The notes under the pieces were generated by a model. It saw nothing but the letters and a program-made list of their open reading frames with translations. It was not told where the DNA came from and searched no databases. 64,000 nucleotides of DNA from Microglena sp. YARC (taxonomy: Eukaryota; Chlorophyta; Chlorophyceae; Chlamydomonadales; Chlamydomonadaceae). The position numbers and the translations under genes were made by a program. Shown here one piece after another: positions 14,501 to 25,751 of the stretch. Position 1 is the stretch's first letter. Each line of letters opens with the position of its first letter. The stretch is taken from positions 24,147,193 through 24,211,192 of the forward strand of contig CM039465.1 in NCBI GenBank assembly GCA_022414725.1, given 5' to 3'.

Positions 14501-16810
14501 GTTAATTTAGAGACACACCCGTAAGCATTTGCTCCATCCCATGCGGGTTGTGGTTGTGTTGTGGTAGTGGTATTAACACAGGTTAATTTAGAGACACACC
14601 CGTAAGCATTTGCTCCATCCCATGCGGGTTGTGGTTGTGGTTGTGGTAGTGGTATTAACACAGGTTAATTTAGAGACACACCCGTAAGCAATTTGCCTCC
14701 ATCCCATGCGGGTTGTGGTGTGTGTGGTAGTGGTATTAACACAGGTTTTAGAGACACACCCGTAAGCATTTTGCCTCCATCCCATGCGGGTTGTGGTTGT
14801 GGTTGTGGTAGTGGTATTTAACAACAGGTTAATTTAGAGACACACCCATAAGCATTTGCTCCATCCCATCGGGTTGTGGTTGTGGTTGTGGTAGTGGTAT
14901 TAACACAGGTTAATTTAGAGACACACCCGTAAGCATTGCCTCCATCCCATGCGGGTTGTGGTTTGTGGTTGTCGGTAGTATGGTATTAAACAGGTTAATT
15001 TAAGAACACACCCGTAAGCATTTGCCTCCATCCATGCCACACCCCGTTTTCCTCCCATATGTTAATTTAGGACACACCCGTAAGCATTTTCCTTCCATCC
15101 CATGCAGTGGTATTAACACAGGTAATTTAGAGACACACCTGTAAGCATTTGCCTCCATCCCATGCGGGTTGTGGTTGTGGTGTGGTAATTAACACAGGTT
15201 AATTAGAGACACACCTGTAAGCATTTGCTATCCCATGCGGGTTGTGGTTGTGGTGTATATACACAGGTTAGAGACACACCGTAAGCATTCCTCCATCATT
15301 TGCACAGGTTAATTTAGAGACACCCGTAAGCATTTGCCTCCATCCCATGCGGGTTGTGGTTGTGGTAGTGGTATTTGAACACAGGTTAATTTAGAGACAC
15401 ACCTAAGCATTTGCCTCATCCCATGCGGGTTGTGGTTGTGTGTGGTATTAACACAGTTAATTTAGAGACACACCTCGTAAGCATTTGCTTCCATCCCATG
15501 CGGGTTGTGGTTGTTGTGGTTGTGGTAGTGGTATTAACACAGGTTAATTTAGAGACACACATAAAGCATTTTGCCTCCATCCCATGCGGGTTGTGGGTGT
15601 GGTTTGTGGTAGTGGTATTAACACAGGTTAATTTAGAGACACACCGTAAGCATTTGCCTCCATCCCATGCGGGTTGTGGTTGTGGGTTGTTAAGGGTAGT
15701 GGTATTAACACAGGTTAATTTAGAGACACACCCGTAAGCATTTGCCTCCATCCCATGCGGGTTTGTGGGTTGTTGGTTTGTGGTAGTGGTATTAACACAG
15801 GTTAATTTAGAGACACACCCGTAAGCATTTGCCTCCATCCCATGCGGGTTGTTGGTTGTGGTTGTGGTAGTGTATTACACAGGTTAATTTAGAGACACAC
15901 CCGTAAGCATTTTCCTCCATCCCATGCGGGTTGTGGTTGTGGTAGTGGTATGTAACACAGGTTAATTTAGAGACACACCCATGTAAGCATTTGCCTCATC
16001 CATGCGGGTTGTGGTTGTGGGGTTGGTGGTAGTGGTATTAACACAGGTTAATTTAGAGACCACACCTGTAAGCATTTGCTCCATCCCATGAGCACACCCG
16101 GCATTTGTTGTGGTTGTGGTTGTGGTTGTTAAACAGTTAATTTAGTGTGGTATTGGCTCTGCTGGGTAGTGGTATTAACACAGGTTAATTTAGAGACACA
16201 CCCGTAAGCATTTGCTCCATCCATGCGGGTTGTGGGTGTGGTTGTGGTAGTGGGTTACACAGGTTAATTTAGAGACACACCCGTAAGCATTAATGCGGGT
16301 TAGTGGGTAGGTTAACCACCCGTAGCATTTGCCTCATCCATGTCGGGGTTGTGTGTGGTTGTGGGTAGTGGTATTTAACACAGGTTAATTTAGAGACACA
16401 CCTGCAAGCATTTTCCTCCATTCCATGTGGGTTGTGGTTGTGGTAGTGGTAGTGGTATTAACACAGGTTAATTTAGAGACACACCTGTAAGCATTTTCCT
16501 CCATCCCATGCGGGTTGTGGTTGTGGTAGTGGTATTAACACAGGTTAATTTAGAGACACACCCGTAAGCATTTGCCTCCATCCCATGCGGGTTGTGGGTG
16601 TGGTTGTGGTAGTGGTATTAACACAGGTTAATTTAGAGACACACCCGTAAGCATTTGCCTCCATCCCATGCGGGTTGTGGTTGTGGTTGTGGTAGTGGTA
16701 TTAACACAGGTTAATTTAGAGACACACCCGTAAGCATTTGCCTCCATCCCATGCGGGTTGTGGTTGTGGTTGTGGAAGTGGTATTAACACAGGTAAATTT
16801 AGAGACACAC
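2560..16810. repeat. 83-bp tandem array, about 170 copies, seeded by an exon 3' edge and 5' splice site
   Basis: The canonical unit is 83 bp: TAATTTAGAGACACACCCGT, then AAGCATTTGCCTCCATCCCA, then TGCGG, then GTTGTGG repeats, then TAGTGGTATTAACACAGGT. Read on the minus strand, each unit carries the exon tail encoding N-P-H-G-[MV]-E-A-N-A-Y followed by GTGTGTCTC, which is the donor of the exon at 16899-16811. Interior units differ from the exon at two fixed places (CATCCC for CACCCC, CCCGTAAG for CCTGTAAG), so one variant has been homogenised. Many units carry one-base indels, worst near 8.5-10.6 kb and 14.1-16.4 kb. Because 83 is not a multiple of 3, the short minus-strand ORFs across it have no coding meaning. 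Confidence 0.95.
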
Positions 16811-16899
16811 CTGTAAGCATTTGCCTCCACCCCATGCGGGTTGTCAGTGATTGCAAGCTGGAAGATCGCAAGGTCACCTTTGTCACAGTGCTGGCGAAT
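16811..16899 (-). CDS. Gene A exon (I-R-Q-H-C-D-K-G...A-N-A-Y-[R])
   Basis: On the minus strand the acceptor TGTGTCTATCTGCAG precedes ATTCGCCAGCAC, and the donor is GCTTACAG followed by GTGTGTCTC. The 89 nt are open in the frame I-R-Q-H-C-D-K-G-D-L-A-I-F-Q-L-A-I-T and on to N-P-H-G-V-E-A-N-A-Y, ending in phase 2. The composition is that of ordinary protein, unlike the repeats on both sides. The last ~30-45 nt of this exon are what the 83-bp array has copied. A second frame is also open but reads as Ser/Thr/Arg-rich low-complexity sequence. Confidence 0.75.
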
Positions 16900-19398
16900 C
16901 TGCAGATAGACACAATGTACTGCATTGTACTGCATTGTATTGCATTGTACTGCATTGTATAGCATTGCATTTTATTGCATTGTATAGCATTCTATTGCAT
17001 TGTATTGTATTGCATCATATTGTATTGCCTTGAATTGCATTGTATTTTTTTGTATTGCATTGTATTGTATTGTATTTTATTGTCTTGAATTGCATTGTAT
17101 TGTATTGTATTGCATTGTATTGTATTGTATTGCATTGTATTGTATTGCATTTTGTTGTATTGCACTGTATTGTATTGCATTGTATTGCATTGCATTGCAT
17201 TGTATTGTATTGTATTGAATTGCATTGTATTGCATTGTATTGCACTGTATTTTATTGTATTTTATAGCATTGTATTATATTGCATTGCATAGCATTGTAT
17301 TGCATTGTATCGCATTGTATTGCATTGCATAGTATTGTATAGCATTGTATTCAGGAAGCAGCATGTCATCTGATCACCTACCCAGTAGTCAGTCAGACTC
17401 GCTCTCTGTCACCTACCCAGTAGTCAGTCAGACTCGCTGTCTGTCACCTACCCAGTAGTCAGTCAGACTCGCTGTCTGTCACCTACCCAGTAGTCAGTCA
17501 GACTCGCTGTCTGTCACCTACCCAGTCAGTAGTCTTGTTTGGGGTTCAGTCCATCAATGCTTTTTCTTTTTAAGCCCTTCCTATCACGGTTGGTCAAGTC
17601 CCTTTTGCCTATTTGGCCCACCCCTGGACTGTAACATACATAGGGACCGGCATGTCATCTGATGTTGACCAAAGGCGAGCATGACATCATATGATATCAT
17701 ACAAATTGCATCATATGATATTGTATATCAATTGTAACTTTGGCTTAGTCAGACTTCCGGCATCAAATGATATCATATGATGACATGAAATCACATGATA
17801 CCATATTGCCGTTCCCTAATTGTACTGCATTGCATTGCAGTGAACTGCATTGTATTGCATTGCAATGTATTGTATTGCAATGTATTGCATTGCATCGTAT
17901 TGCACTGTATTGCACTGTATTACATTGCATTGTATTGCACTGTATTGCATTGCATTGTATTGCACTGTATTACATTGCATTGTATTGCACTGTATTGCAT
18001 TGTATTGCACTGTATTACATTGCATTGTATTGCACTGTATTACATTGCATTGTATTGCGCTGTATTACATTGCATTGTATTGCATTGCATTGTATTGCAC
18101 TGTATTACATTGCATTGCATTGCACTGTATTACATTGCACTGTATTACATTGCATTGTATTGCACTGTATTGCATTGCATTGCACTGTATTGCATTGTAT
18201 TGCATTGCATTGCATAAAAGTAACAACGGCATATTCCGTTGCTTCGTTCAAATTCAAAGCAAAATTAATACAACTAAAGCCGTATTCAAATGCGAAGCAC
18301 CAGTGGTATAATGAAATGCTTCATTCACATGCAAATCAACATTTCCATATTTAAATGTATCATTAAAATGAAAAGTAACATTGACATATCTAAATGCTAC
18401 ATTCAAATGCAAATCAACATTGGGATATTTAAATGCAGTATTCGAATGCAAAGCAACATTCACAGATCTAAATGCCTCATTCAAATGCAAATCAACATTG
18501 GGATATTTAAATGCCATATTCGAATGCAAAGCAACATTCACAGATCTAAATGCCTCATTCAAATGCAAATCAACATTGGGATATTTAAATGCCATATTCG
18601 AATGCGAAGCAACAGTCACAGATCTAAATGCCTCATTTAAATGCAAATCAACATTGGGATATTTAAATGCCATATTCGAATGCGAAGCAACATTCACAGA
18701 TCTAAATGCCTCATTCAAATGCAAATCAACATTGGGATATTTAAATGCCATATTCGAATGCGAAGCAACATTCACAGATCTAAATGCCTCATTCAAATGC
18801 AAATCAACATTGGGATATTTAAATGCAGTATTCAAATGCAAAGCAACATTAGGATATTGTATTGCCTACCTACCAACCTACAATGGCGTCGTATTGCATT
18901 GTATTGCCTACCTACCTACCTACCTACCATGGCGTTGTATCGCATTGTATTGCATTGTATTGCCTACCTACCTACCTACCTACCTACCTACCTACCATGG
19001 CGTTGTATCGCATTGTATTGCATTGTATTGCCTACCTACCTACCTACCTACCTACCTACCATGGCGTTGTATGCAGATTGTGTTGCCGTGACACAAGCCA
19101 GAAGGGGGCCATAGAAGTCTCTTAACTGCAGCAGATAGGGGATACGCGTGTTTAGCGAGGGGGAGGGGAGAGGTGTGTGTGGGGGTGGGGTGGGGTGGGG
19201 GGGAGGTTTGTGGGGGGTGGGGGGGGGTGGGGGGGGGGAAGGAAGAAGGGGCTGTGGAAGATAGGTGATACACGTTTAGCGAGGGGAGGGTGTGTGGGGT
19301 GGGGGGTGGGTGGGAGGAAGAAGAGAGTCATTGAAGTCTCTCAACTGCGGCAGAACGGGGATACGTGTTAATCATTGGGAGGGTGGAGGTGTGTGTGT

Positions 19399-19429
<31 letters not shown>

Positions 19430-22400
19430 GGGGGGAAGGAAGGGGTGGAGGAAGAGGGGGGAGGAACAGGGGGGGGGGGGGGGGGGGAGGAAGGAATGGG
19501 GGGAGGAAGGGGGTCCTACAAAGCCAGAGCCTATAGTTTCTTCAATCCAAGTATTGGAACCTGAATTAAAAGGAGAATGGGTGTCCCAGACTAGGGGGAG
19601 GGAGGGGGTGGGGGAGGAAGGAGCGGAGGAAGCGGCGGAGGGACAGGGGAGAGAAAAGGGGGGGGGGGGATGAAGAGGGGGAGGAAGGGCAGAGGATAGG
19701 GGGAGGAAGGGGGAGGGGGGGGGGGGGGACTTTGGCGGGCGGTTTCAACACTTTCTGTGACAGAACAATCCTATCAGAAATAGGGGGGGGGGGGGGGGGG
19801 GGGAATTTGTCCTGTTGCACTAGCCAGAACTGGCCCCCCTCAACCTCACACCTTGTAACAAGGCGTACTATATATATTATATATATTTATTTTATTTATT
19901 TATATATTTATATATTTTATTTTATTTATATATTTATGTATATATATGTATGTATTTATTTACAAGTCAGAAGTGGTCCATAGAAGTATCTCAACTGCGA
20001 GAAAACGGCATTTGCTTTTAGAGAGGGGAAGGGTGGAGGTGTGGGTGGGGTGGGTTGGTGGGGGGGGGGGGGAGGGGGGGGGGGAAGGAAGGAGGGAGGA
20101 AGGAGGAAGGGGGGGAGGAAGCAGAAGGAGTCCATATAAATGTGGTAAAACAGAGTTTGCTGGTAGTTGGGGTGAGGAGGGGTGGGGAAGTAAGGGAATG
20201 AGGAGTGGTGTGGTGTTGTGCGGTGGTGTGTGTGGTGTTGGGGTTTGTTGGGGGTGAGGTATGGGTTGTGGTGTGGTGTGGTGTGTGTGTATGGGGCTGT
20301 GTGGGGGTGTGGTGTGGTGTGTGTGTATGGCGCTGTGTGGGGGTATGGTGTAGTGTGGTGTGTGGGTGTGTGTAAGGGGCTGTGTGGGGGTGTGGTGTGT
20401 GTATGGGGCTGTGTGGGGGTGTAGCGTGGTGTGGTGTGTGGGAATGTGTATGGGGCTATACTGGGGAATAGTAATATGATCACACATGGAAACATGCACG
20501 TGTAACCTGCAAGAGGTTATCAAGGACGCTAAATACCCGGCATTAACAACGCATATTAATAGTCATGTGATCACACACGGAAACATGCACATGTAACCTC
20601 CCAGATGACATTAAAGATGTTAAATAACCGGTGTTGACAACGCATATTGATAGCCATGTGATCACACATGGAAACATACACATTTAAACTCCCATAGGAT
20701 ATTAAAGATGCTACATAACCGGTATTAATAATAAATAGTAATAGTAATGTAGTTAAACATGGAAACATGCACATTTTTAATAATAAATAGCTACATAACC
20801 GGTATTTGCACATTTAAACTCCCATAGGATATTAAAGATGCTACATAACCGGTATTAATAATAAATAGTAATAGTTATGTAGTTAAACATGGAAACATGC
20901 ACATTTAAACTCCCATAGGATATTAAAGATGCTACATAACCGGTATTAATAATAAATAGTAATAGTAATGTAGTTAAACATGGAAACATGCACATTTAAA
21001 CTCCCATAGGATAATTAAAGATGCTACATAACCGTATTAATAATAAATAGTAATAGTAATGTAGTTAAACATGGAAACATGCACATTTAAACTCCCATAG
21101 GATATTAAAGATGCTACATAACCGGTATTAATAATAAATAGTAATAGTAATGTAGTTTAAACATGGAAACATGCACATTTAAACTCCCATAGGATATTAA
21201 AGATGCTACATAACCGGTATTAATAATAAATAGTAATAGTCATGTAGTTAAACATGGAAACATGCACATTTAAACTCCCATAGGATATTAAAGATGCTAC
21301 ATAACCGGTATTAATAATAAATAGTATAGTAATGTAGTTAAACATGGAAACATGCACATTTAAACTCCCATAGGATATTAAAGATGCTACATAACCGGTA
21401 TAATAATAAATAGTAATAGTAATGTAGTTAAACATGGAAACATGCACATTTAAACTCCCATAGGATATTAAAGATGCTACATAACGGTATTAATAATAAA
21501 TAGTAATAGTCATGTAGTTAAACATGGAAACATGCACATTTAAACTCCCATAGGATATTAAAGATGCTACATAACCGGTATTAATAATAAATAGTAATAG
21601 TAATGTAGTTAAACATGGAAACATGCACATTTAAACTCCCATAGGATATTAAAGATGCTACATAACCGGTATTAATAATAAATAGTAATAGTAATGTAGT
21701 TAAACATGGAAACATGCACATTTAAACTCCCATAGGATATTAAAGATGCTACATAACCGGTATTAATAATAAATAGTAATAGTAATGTAGTTAAACATGG
21801 AAACATGCACATTTAAACTCCCATAGGATATTAAAGATGCTACATAACCGGTATTAATAATAAATAGTAATAGTCATGTAGTTAAACATGGAAACATGCA
21901 CATTTAAACTCCCATAGGATATTAAAGATGCTACATAACCGGTATTAATAATAAATAGTAATAGTAATGTAGTTAAACATGGAAACATGCACATTTAAAC
22001 TCCCATAGGATATTAAAGATGCTACATAACCGGTATTAATAATAAATAGTAATAGTAATGTAGTTAAACATGGAAACATGCACATTTAAACTCCCATAGG
22101 ATATTAAAGATGCTACATAACCGGTATTAATAATAAATAGTAATAGTAATGTAGTTAAACATGGAAACATGCACATTTAAACTCCCATAGGATATTAAAG
22201 ATGCTACATAACCGGTATTAATAATAAATAGTAATAGTAATGTAGTTAAACATGGAAACATGCACATTTAAACTCCCATAGGATATTAAAGATGCTACAT
22301 AACCGGTATTAATAATAAATAGTAATAGTAATGTAGTTAAACATGGAAACATGCACATTTAAACTCCCATAGGATATTAAAGATGCTACATAACCGGTAT

Positions 22401-25400
22401 TAATAATAAATAGTAATAGTAATGTAGTTTAAACATGGAAACATGCACATTTAAACTCCCATAGGATATTAAAGATGCTACATAACCGGTATTAATAATA
22501 AATAGTAATAGTAATGTAGTTTAACATGGAAACATGCACATTTAAACTCCCATAGGATATTAAAGATGCTACATAACCGGTATTAATAATAAATAGTAAT
22601 AGTAATGTAGTTAAACATGGAAACATGCACATTTAAACTCCCATAGGATATTAAAGATGCTACATAACCGGTATTAATAATAAATAGTAATAGTAATGTA
22701 GTAAACATGGAAACATGCACATTTAAACTCCCATAGGATATTAAAGATGCTACATAACCGGTATTAATAATAAATAGTAATAGTAATGTAGTTAAACATG
22801 GAAATGCATGCACATTTAAACTCCCATAGGATATTAAAGATGCTACATAACCGGTATTAATAATAAATAGTAATAGTAATGTAGTTTAAACATGGAACAT
22901 GCACATTTAAACTCCCATAGGATATTAAAGATGCTACATAACCGGTATTAATAATAAATAGTAATAGTAATGTAGTTAACATGGAAACATGCACATTTAA
23001 ACTCCCATAGGATATTAAGATACATATAGATATTAAAGATGCTACATAACCGGTATTAATAATAAATAGTAATAGTAATGTAGTTAAACATGGAAACATG
23101 CACATTTAAACTCCCATAGGATATTAAAGATGCTACATAACCGGTATTAATAATAAATAGTAATAGTAATGTAGTTAAACATGGAAACATGCACATTTAA
23201 ACTCCCATAGGATATTAAAGATGCTACATAACCGGTATTAATAATAAATAGTAATAGTAATGTAGTTAAACATGGAAAACATGCACATTTAAACTCCCAT
23301 AGGATATTAAAGATGCTACATAACCGGTATTAATAATAAATAGTAATAGTAATGTAGTTAAACATGGAAACATGCACATTTAAACTCCCATAGGATATTA
23401 AAGATGCTACATAACCGGTATTAATAATAAATAGTAATAGTAATGTAGTTAAACATGGAAACATGCACATTTAAACTCCCATAGGATATTAAAGATGCTA
23501 CATAACCGGTATTAATAATAAATAGTAATAGTAATGTAGTTAAACATGGAAACATGCACATTTAAAACTCCCATAGGATATTAAAGATGCTACATAACCG
23601 GTATTAATAATAAATAGTAATAGTAATGTAGTTAAACATGGAAACATGCACATTTAAACTCCCATAGGATATTAAAGATGCTACATAACCGGTATTAATA
23701 ATAAATAGTAATAGTAATGTAGTTTAAACATGGAAACATGCACATTTAAACTCCCATAGGATATTAAAGATGCTACATAACCGGTATTAATAATAAATAG
23801 TAATAGTAATGTAGTTAAACATGGAAACATGCACATTTAAACTCCCATAGGATATTAAAGATGCTACATAACCGGTATTAATAATAAATAGTAATAGTAA
23901 TGTAGTTAAACATGGAAACATGCACATTTAAACTCCCATAGGATATTAAAGATGCTACATAACCGGTATTAATAATAAATAGTAATAGTAATGTAGTTAA
24001 ACATGGAAACATGCACATTTAAACTCCCATAGGATATTAAAGATGCTACATAACCGGTATTAATAATAAATAGTAATAGTAATGTAGTTAAACATGGAAA
24101 CATGCACATTTAAACTCCCATAGGATATTAAAGATGCTACGTAACCGGTATTAATAATAAATAGTAATAGTCATGTAGTTAAACATGGAAACATGCACAT
24201 TTAAACTCCCATAGGATATTAAAGATGCTACATAACCGGTATTAATAATAAATAGTATTAGTACTGTAGTTAAACATGGAAACATGCACATTTAAACTCC
24301 CATAGGATATTAAAGATGCTACATAACCGGTATTAATAATAAATAGTAATAGTAATGTAGTTAAACATGGAAACATGCACATTTAAACTCCCATAGGATA
24401 TTAAAGATGCTACATAACCGGTATGAACAATACATATGAGTAGTAATGTAGTCACACATGAAAACATGCACATATATCCTCGCATAGTATATTAAAGATG
24501 ATAAATAAACGGTATTAATCGGGTATTAATAATGCATATTTATAGTTATGTGATCACATATGGAAACATACTCATGTAACCTCCCAGAGGATATTACAGG
24601 TTCTAAATAACTGGTAATAATAATAAATATGCAAATTAATAAAGTCACACATAAATGCACATTTAACCTTCCAGAGGACATTAAAGATGCTAAATACCCG
24701 TTATTAATAATACATAGGGGTTGGCTATGTTTTATTATATTAGTGAATACATAAGAGTATATAATATTATTTAACATTAGTCGGACGAGCCGTCTCACCA
24801 GAAGTTCAAATTTATTTAGAAACTAATATTATTGTGACACATTAACAATATTAGTTAATATTAGTTTTTCAAACACTAATATTAGTTGCCGTTCCCTACT
24901 TATATATGTTAACAGCAAGGTGGTCACGCATGGAAGCATGCACATTTAAATACATTCATATTATTTGGAATATGAATCAGATTACACGCACTTGTACATT
25001 GACCCTCTCTATGGATTTCAAAAACTATACATTCATTTACTATGAATATGAATATGAATGAGATCACACGTACCTGCACACTGTCGCTCTCTATGGATAT
25101 CAATAACTATACATTCATACATATTAATATGAATATGAATATGAATGAGATCACACGTACCTGCACACTGTCGCTGTCTATGGATATCAATAACTATACA
25201 TTTGTACATATTAATATGAACATGAATATGAATGTGATCACACGTACCTGTAAATCAAAACCAATCTATGGATATCAATAACTATACATACATATGAATA
25301 TGAATATGAATGTGATCACACGTACCTGTACATTGACCCTCTCTATGGATTTCAATAACTATACATACATATGAATATGAATATGAATGTGATCACACGT

Positions 25401-25751
25401 ACCTGTACATTGATCCTCTCTATGGATATCAATAACTATACATACATATGAATATGAATATGAATGTGATCACACGTACCTGTACATTGACCCTCTCTAT
25501 GGATATCAATAACTAAACATACATATGAATATGAATATGAATGTGATCACACATACCTGTACATTGACCCTCTCTATGGATTTCAATAACTATACATACA
25601 TATGAATATGAATATGAATGTGATCACACGTACCTGTACATTGACCCTCTCTATGGATTTCAATAACTATACATACATATGAATATGAATATGAATGTGA
25701 TCACACGTACCTGTACATTGACCCGATCTATGGAGGCCTTTCGCTCCTCCC
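16811..25751 (-). CDS. Gene A: split gene for an unrecognised protein (three exons visible, partial)
   Basis: Three minus-strand exons join in phase: 25751-25711 (41 nt), 19125-19060 (66 nt) and 16899-16811 (89 nt). The exon ends read ...I-D-R-V-N-V-Q, L-R-D-F-Y-G-P-L-L-A-C-V...N-A-M, and I-R-Q-H-C-D-K-G...A-N-A-Y-[R]. All junctions are AG/GT. The first two exons end in phase 0 and the third in phase 2, which suits the acceptor copies at 1-540. The segment looks like a soluble helical domain with a Tyr-Gly-Pro-Leu core, but I do not recognise the family well enough to name a function. The 5' end may lie near 29.2 kb, divergent from the ankyrin gene. The 3' exons lie beyond the left edge. The introns (6.6 kb, 2.2 kb and more than 16 kb) are almost entirely tandem repeats. 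Confidence 0.7.
16915..17351. repeat. TGCAT/TGTAT pentanucleotide array
   Basis: Repeats of TGTATTGCAT and TGTACTGCAT fill the stretch just upstream (minus sense) of the gene A acceptor at 16900. On the minus strand many units contain AATGCAG, so they offer AG dinucleotides resembling the real acceptor. The Tyr/Cys/Ile/Val/Leu-rich ORFs in both directions follow from the pentanucleotide and are not coding. Confidence 0.9.
17373..17530. repeat. 35-bp tandem repeat, about 4.5 copies
   Basis: The unit CACCTACCCAGTAGTCAGTC plus AGACTCGCTGTCTGT starts near 17375, 17410, 17445, 17480 and 17515 with almost no divergence. It lies inside a gene A intron. No coding potential is seen. Confidence 0.9.
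17536..17635 (-). mobile_element. Dispersed repeat family 3 ('CAGTCCAGGGG' element), copy 1
   Basis: Read on the minus strand it starts GTTACAGTCCAGGGGTGGGC, continues CCAAATAGGC and GGGACTTG, and ends near GGACTGAACCCCAAAC. Related copies lie at 37644-37745, 41507-41580, 42325-42374, 46617-46668 and 63482-63580. No ORF. The class is unknown; the ends are only weakly inverted. Confidence 0.6.
17641..17818. mobile_element. MITE-like element, family 1 (TIR TAGGGAMCGGCA)
   Basis: The 178-bp element begins TAGGGACCGGCA and ends TGCCGTTCCCTA, which are inverted repeats with one mismatch. If the outer TA is a target duplication, the element is GGGAC...GTTCCC between two TAs. The interior is rich in ATCATATGAT palindromes. 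Partial relatives are at 24714-24898, 34609-34720 and 41980-42085. It has no ORF, as expected of a non-autonomous DNA transposon. Confidence 0.7.
17820..18216. repeat. Second TGCAT/TGTAT pentanucleotide array
   Basis: TGTATTGCACTGTATTACAT-type repeats of the same family as 16915-17351, placed directly after the MITE. The MITE and the 35-bp repeat thus separate two arrays of related sequence. Long open frames here are repeat artefacts. Confidence 0.9.
18290..18855. repeat. 78-bp tandem repeat, about 7 copies
   Basis: The unit contains GGATATTTAAATGCCATATT, CGAATGCGAAGCAACATTCA and CAGATCTAAATGCCTCATTC, and shows an internal ~39-bp half-repeat (AAATGC...ATTC). Because 78 is 26 x 3, both strands stay open for about 200 codons, giving 26-residue repeats in each direction. 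Equal openness on both strands, the intronic location and the lack of flanking coding sequence argue against a gene. Confidence 0.85.
18865..19059 (-). repeat. CTAC/GTAG repeat carrying copies of a gene A donor
   Basis: On the minus strand the exon at 19125-19060 ends ACAACGCCATG followed by GTAGGTAGG. The block then repeats this edge: CCATG plus (GTAG)n recurs near 18990 and 18926, with a degenerate copy near 18880, joined by CAATACAATGCRATACAACG. The GTAG run looks like slippage of the donor itself. Confidence 0.75.
19060..19125 (-). CDS. Gene A exon (L-R-D-F-Y-G-P-L-L-A-C-V...N-A-M)
   Basis: The 66-nt exon of 22 codons lies between the acceptor TATCTGCTGCAG and the donor CATG/GTAGGTAGG. 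It reads L-R-D-F-Y-G-P-L-L-A-C-V-T-A-T-Q-S-A-Y-N, then A-M, and both ends are phase 0. It joins smoothly to the upstream exon (ending I-D-R-V-N-V-Q) and to the downstream exon (starting I-R-Q-H). Fragments of both edges are repeated in the flanking introns. Confidence 0.7.
19126..20460. repeat. G-rich satellite with copies of a gene A acceptor
   Basis: Runs of G (C-rich on the sense, minus, strand) alternate with copies of the exon 5' edge and its acceptor. The true site is at 19110-19140 (CCATAGAAGTCTCTTAACTG, then CAGCAG). Degenerate copies lie near 19323-19365, 19972-20010 and 20125-20165. A TATATTTATT microsatellite lies at 19870-19965 and GTGTG-rich repeats with GGGGCTGTGTGGGGGTGTGG at 20210-20460. 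Long ORFs here are low-complexity artefacts. Confidence 0.75.
20460..24700. repeat. 91-bp AT-rich tandem array, about 41 copies
   Basis: The unit is 91 bp: TAGTTAAACATGGAAACATG, CACATTTAAACTCCCATAGG, ATATTAAAGATGCTACATAA, CCGGTATTAATAATAAATAG, TAATAGTAATG. Between about 20700 and 24420 the copies are nearly identical, with occasional one-base indels. Diverged copies at both ends (20465-20690 and 24420-24700) carry GTGATCACACATGGAAACAT and CCTCCCAGAGGATATT and link the array to the TGATCACACGTACC units of the neighbouring 77-bp array. It lies in a gene A intron. No coding potential. Confidence 0.95.
24714..24898. mobile_element. Possible family 1 MITE, diverged copy
   Basis: The right end GTTGCCGTTCCCTA matches the terminus of the element at 17641-17818. 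The left end TAGGGGTTGGCTA is a weaker inverted match. The interior is AT-rich with ACTAATATTAGT palindromes instead of ATCATATGAT. It sits between the 91-bp and 77-bp arrays. Confidence 0.45.
24950..25710 (-). repeat. 77-bp tandem array, about 10 copies, seeded by a gene A donor edge
   Basis: The unit is 77 bp in the copies nearest the exon, 75-90 bp elsewhere. On the minus strand each has ATAGAGAGGGTCAATGTACA followed by G/GTACGTGTGATCAC, which copies the exon end at 25711 (ATAGATCGGGTCAATGTACA followed by G/GTACGTG). The rest of the unit is GAATATGAATATGAATGTGA and CTATACATACATAT. Copies farther from the exon are more diverged. Confidence 0.85.
25711..25751 (-). CDS. Gene A micro-exon (E-E-R-K-A-S-I-D-R-V-N-V-Q)
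   Basis: The 41-nt exon is read on the minus strand between ACTATAACTCTAAAATAG (with a branch-point-like CTATAAC) and the donor GTACAG/GTACGTGTG. After two bases that finish a codon it reads E-E-R-K-A-S-I-D-R-V-N-V-Q, ending in phase 0. The exon is short, so the call rests on three points: good splice signals, an in-phase join to the next exon, and repetition of both edges in the flanking introns (donor in the 77-bp array, acceptor near 25921 and 26200). Confidence 0.6.

Noticed and set aside
2560..16810. Dozens of 60-140-codon minus-strand ORFs with M-E-A-N-A-Y-G-C-V-S-K-L-T-C
   Set aside because: They come from the 83-bp unit; frames shift every unit because 83 is not a multiple of 3, and only the exon-derived part has coding origin.
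18254..19091. 195- and 236-codon ORFs made of 26-residue repeats
   Set aside because: The 78-bp unit keeps both strands open equally; the ORFs lie in an intron and lack coding neighbours.
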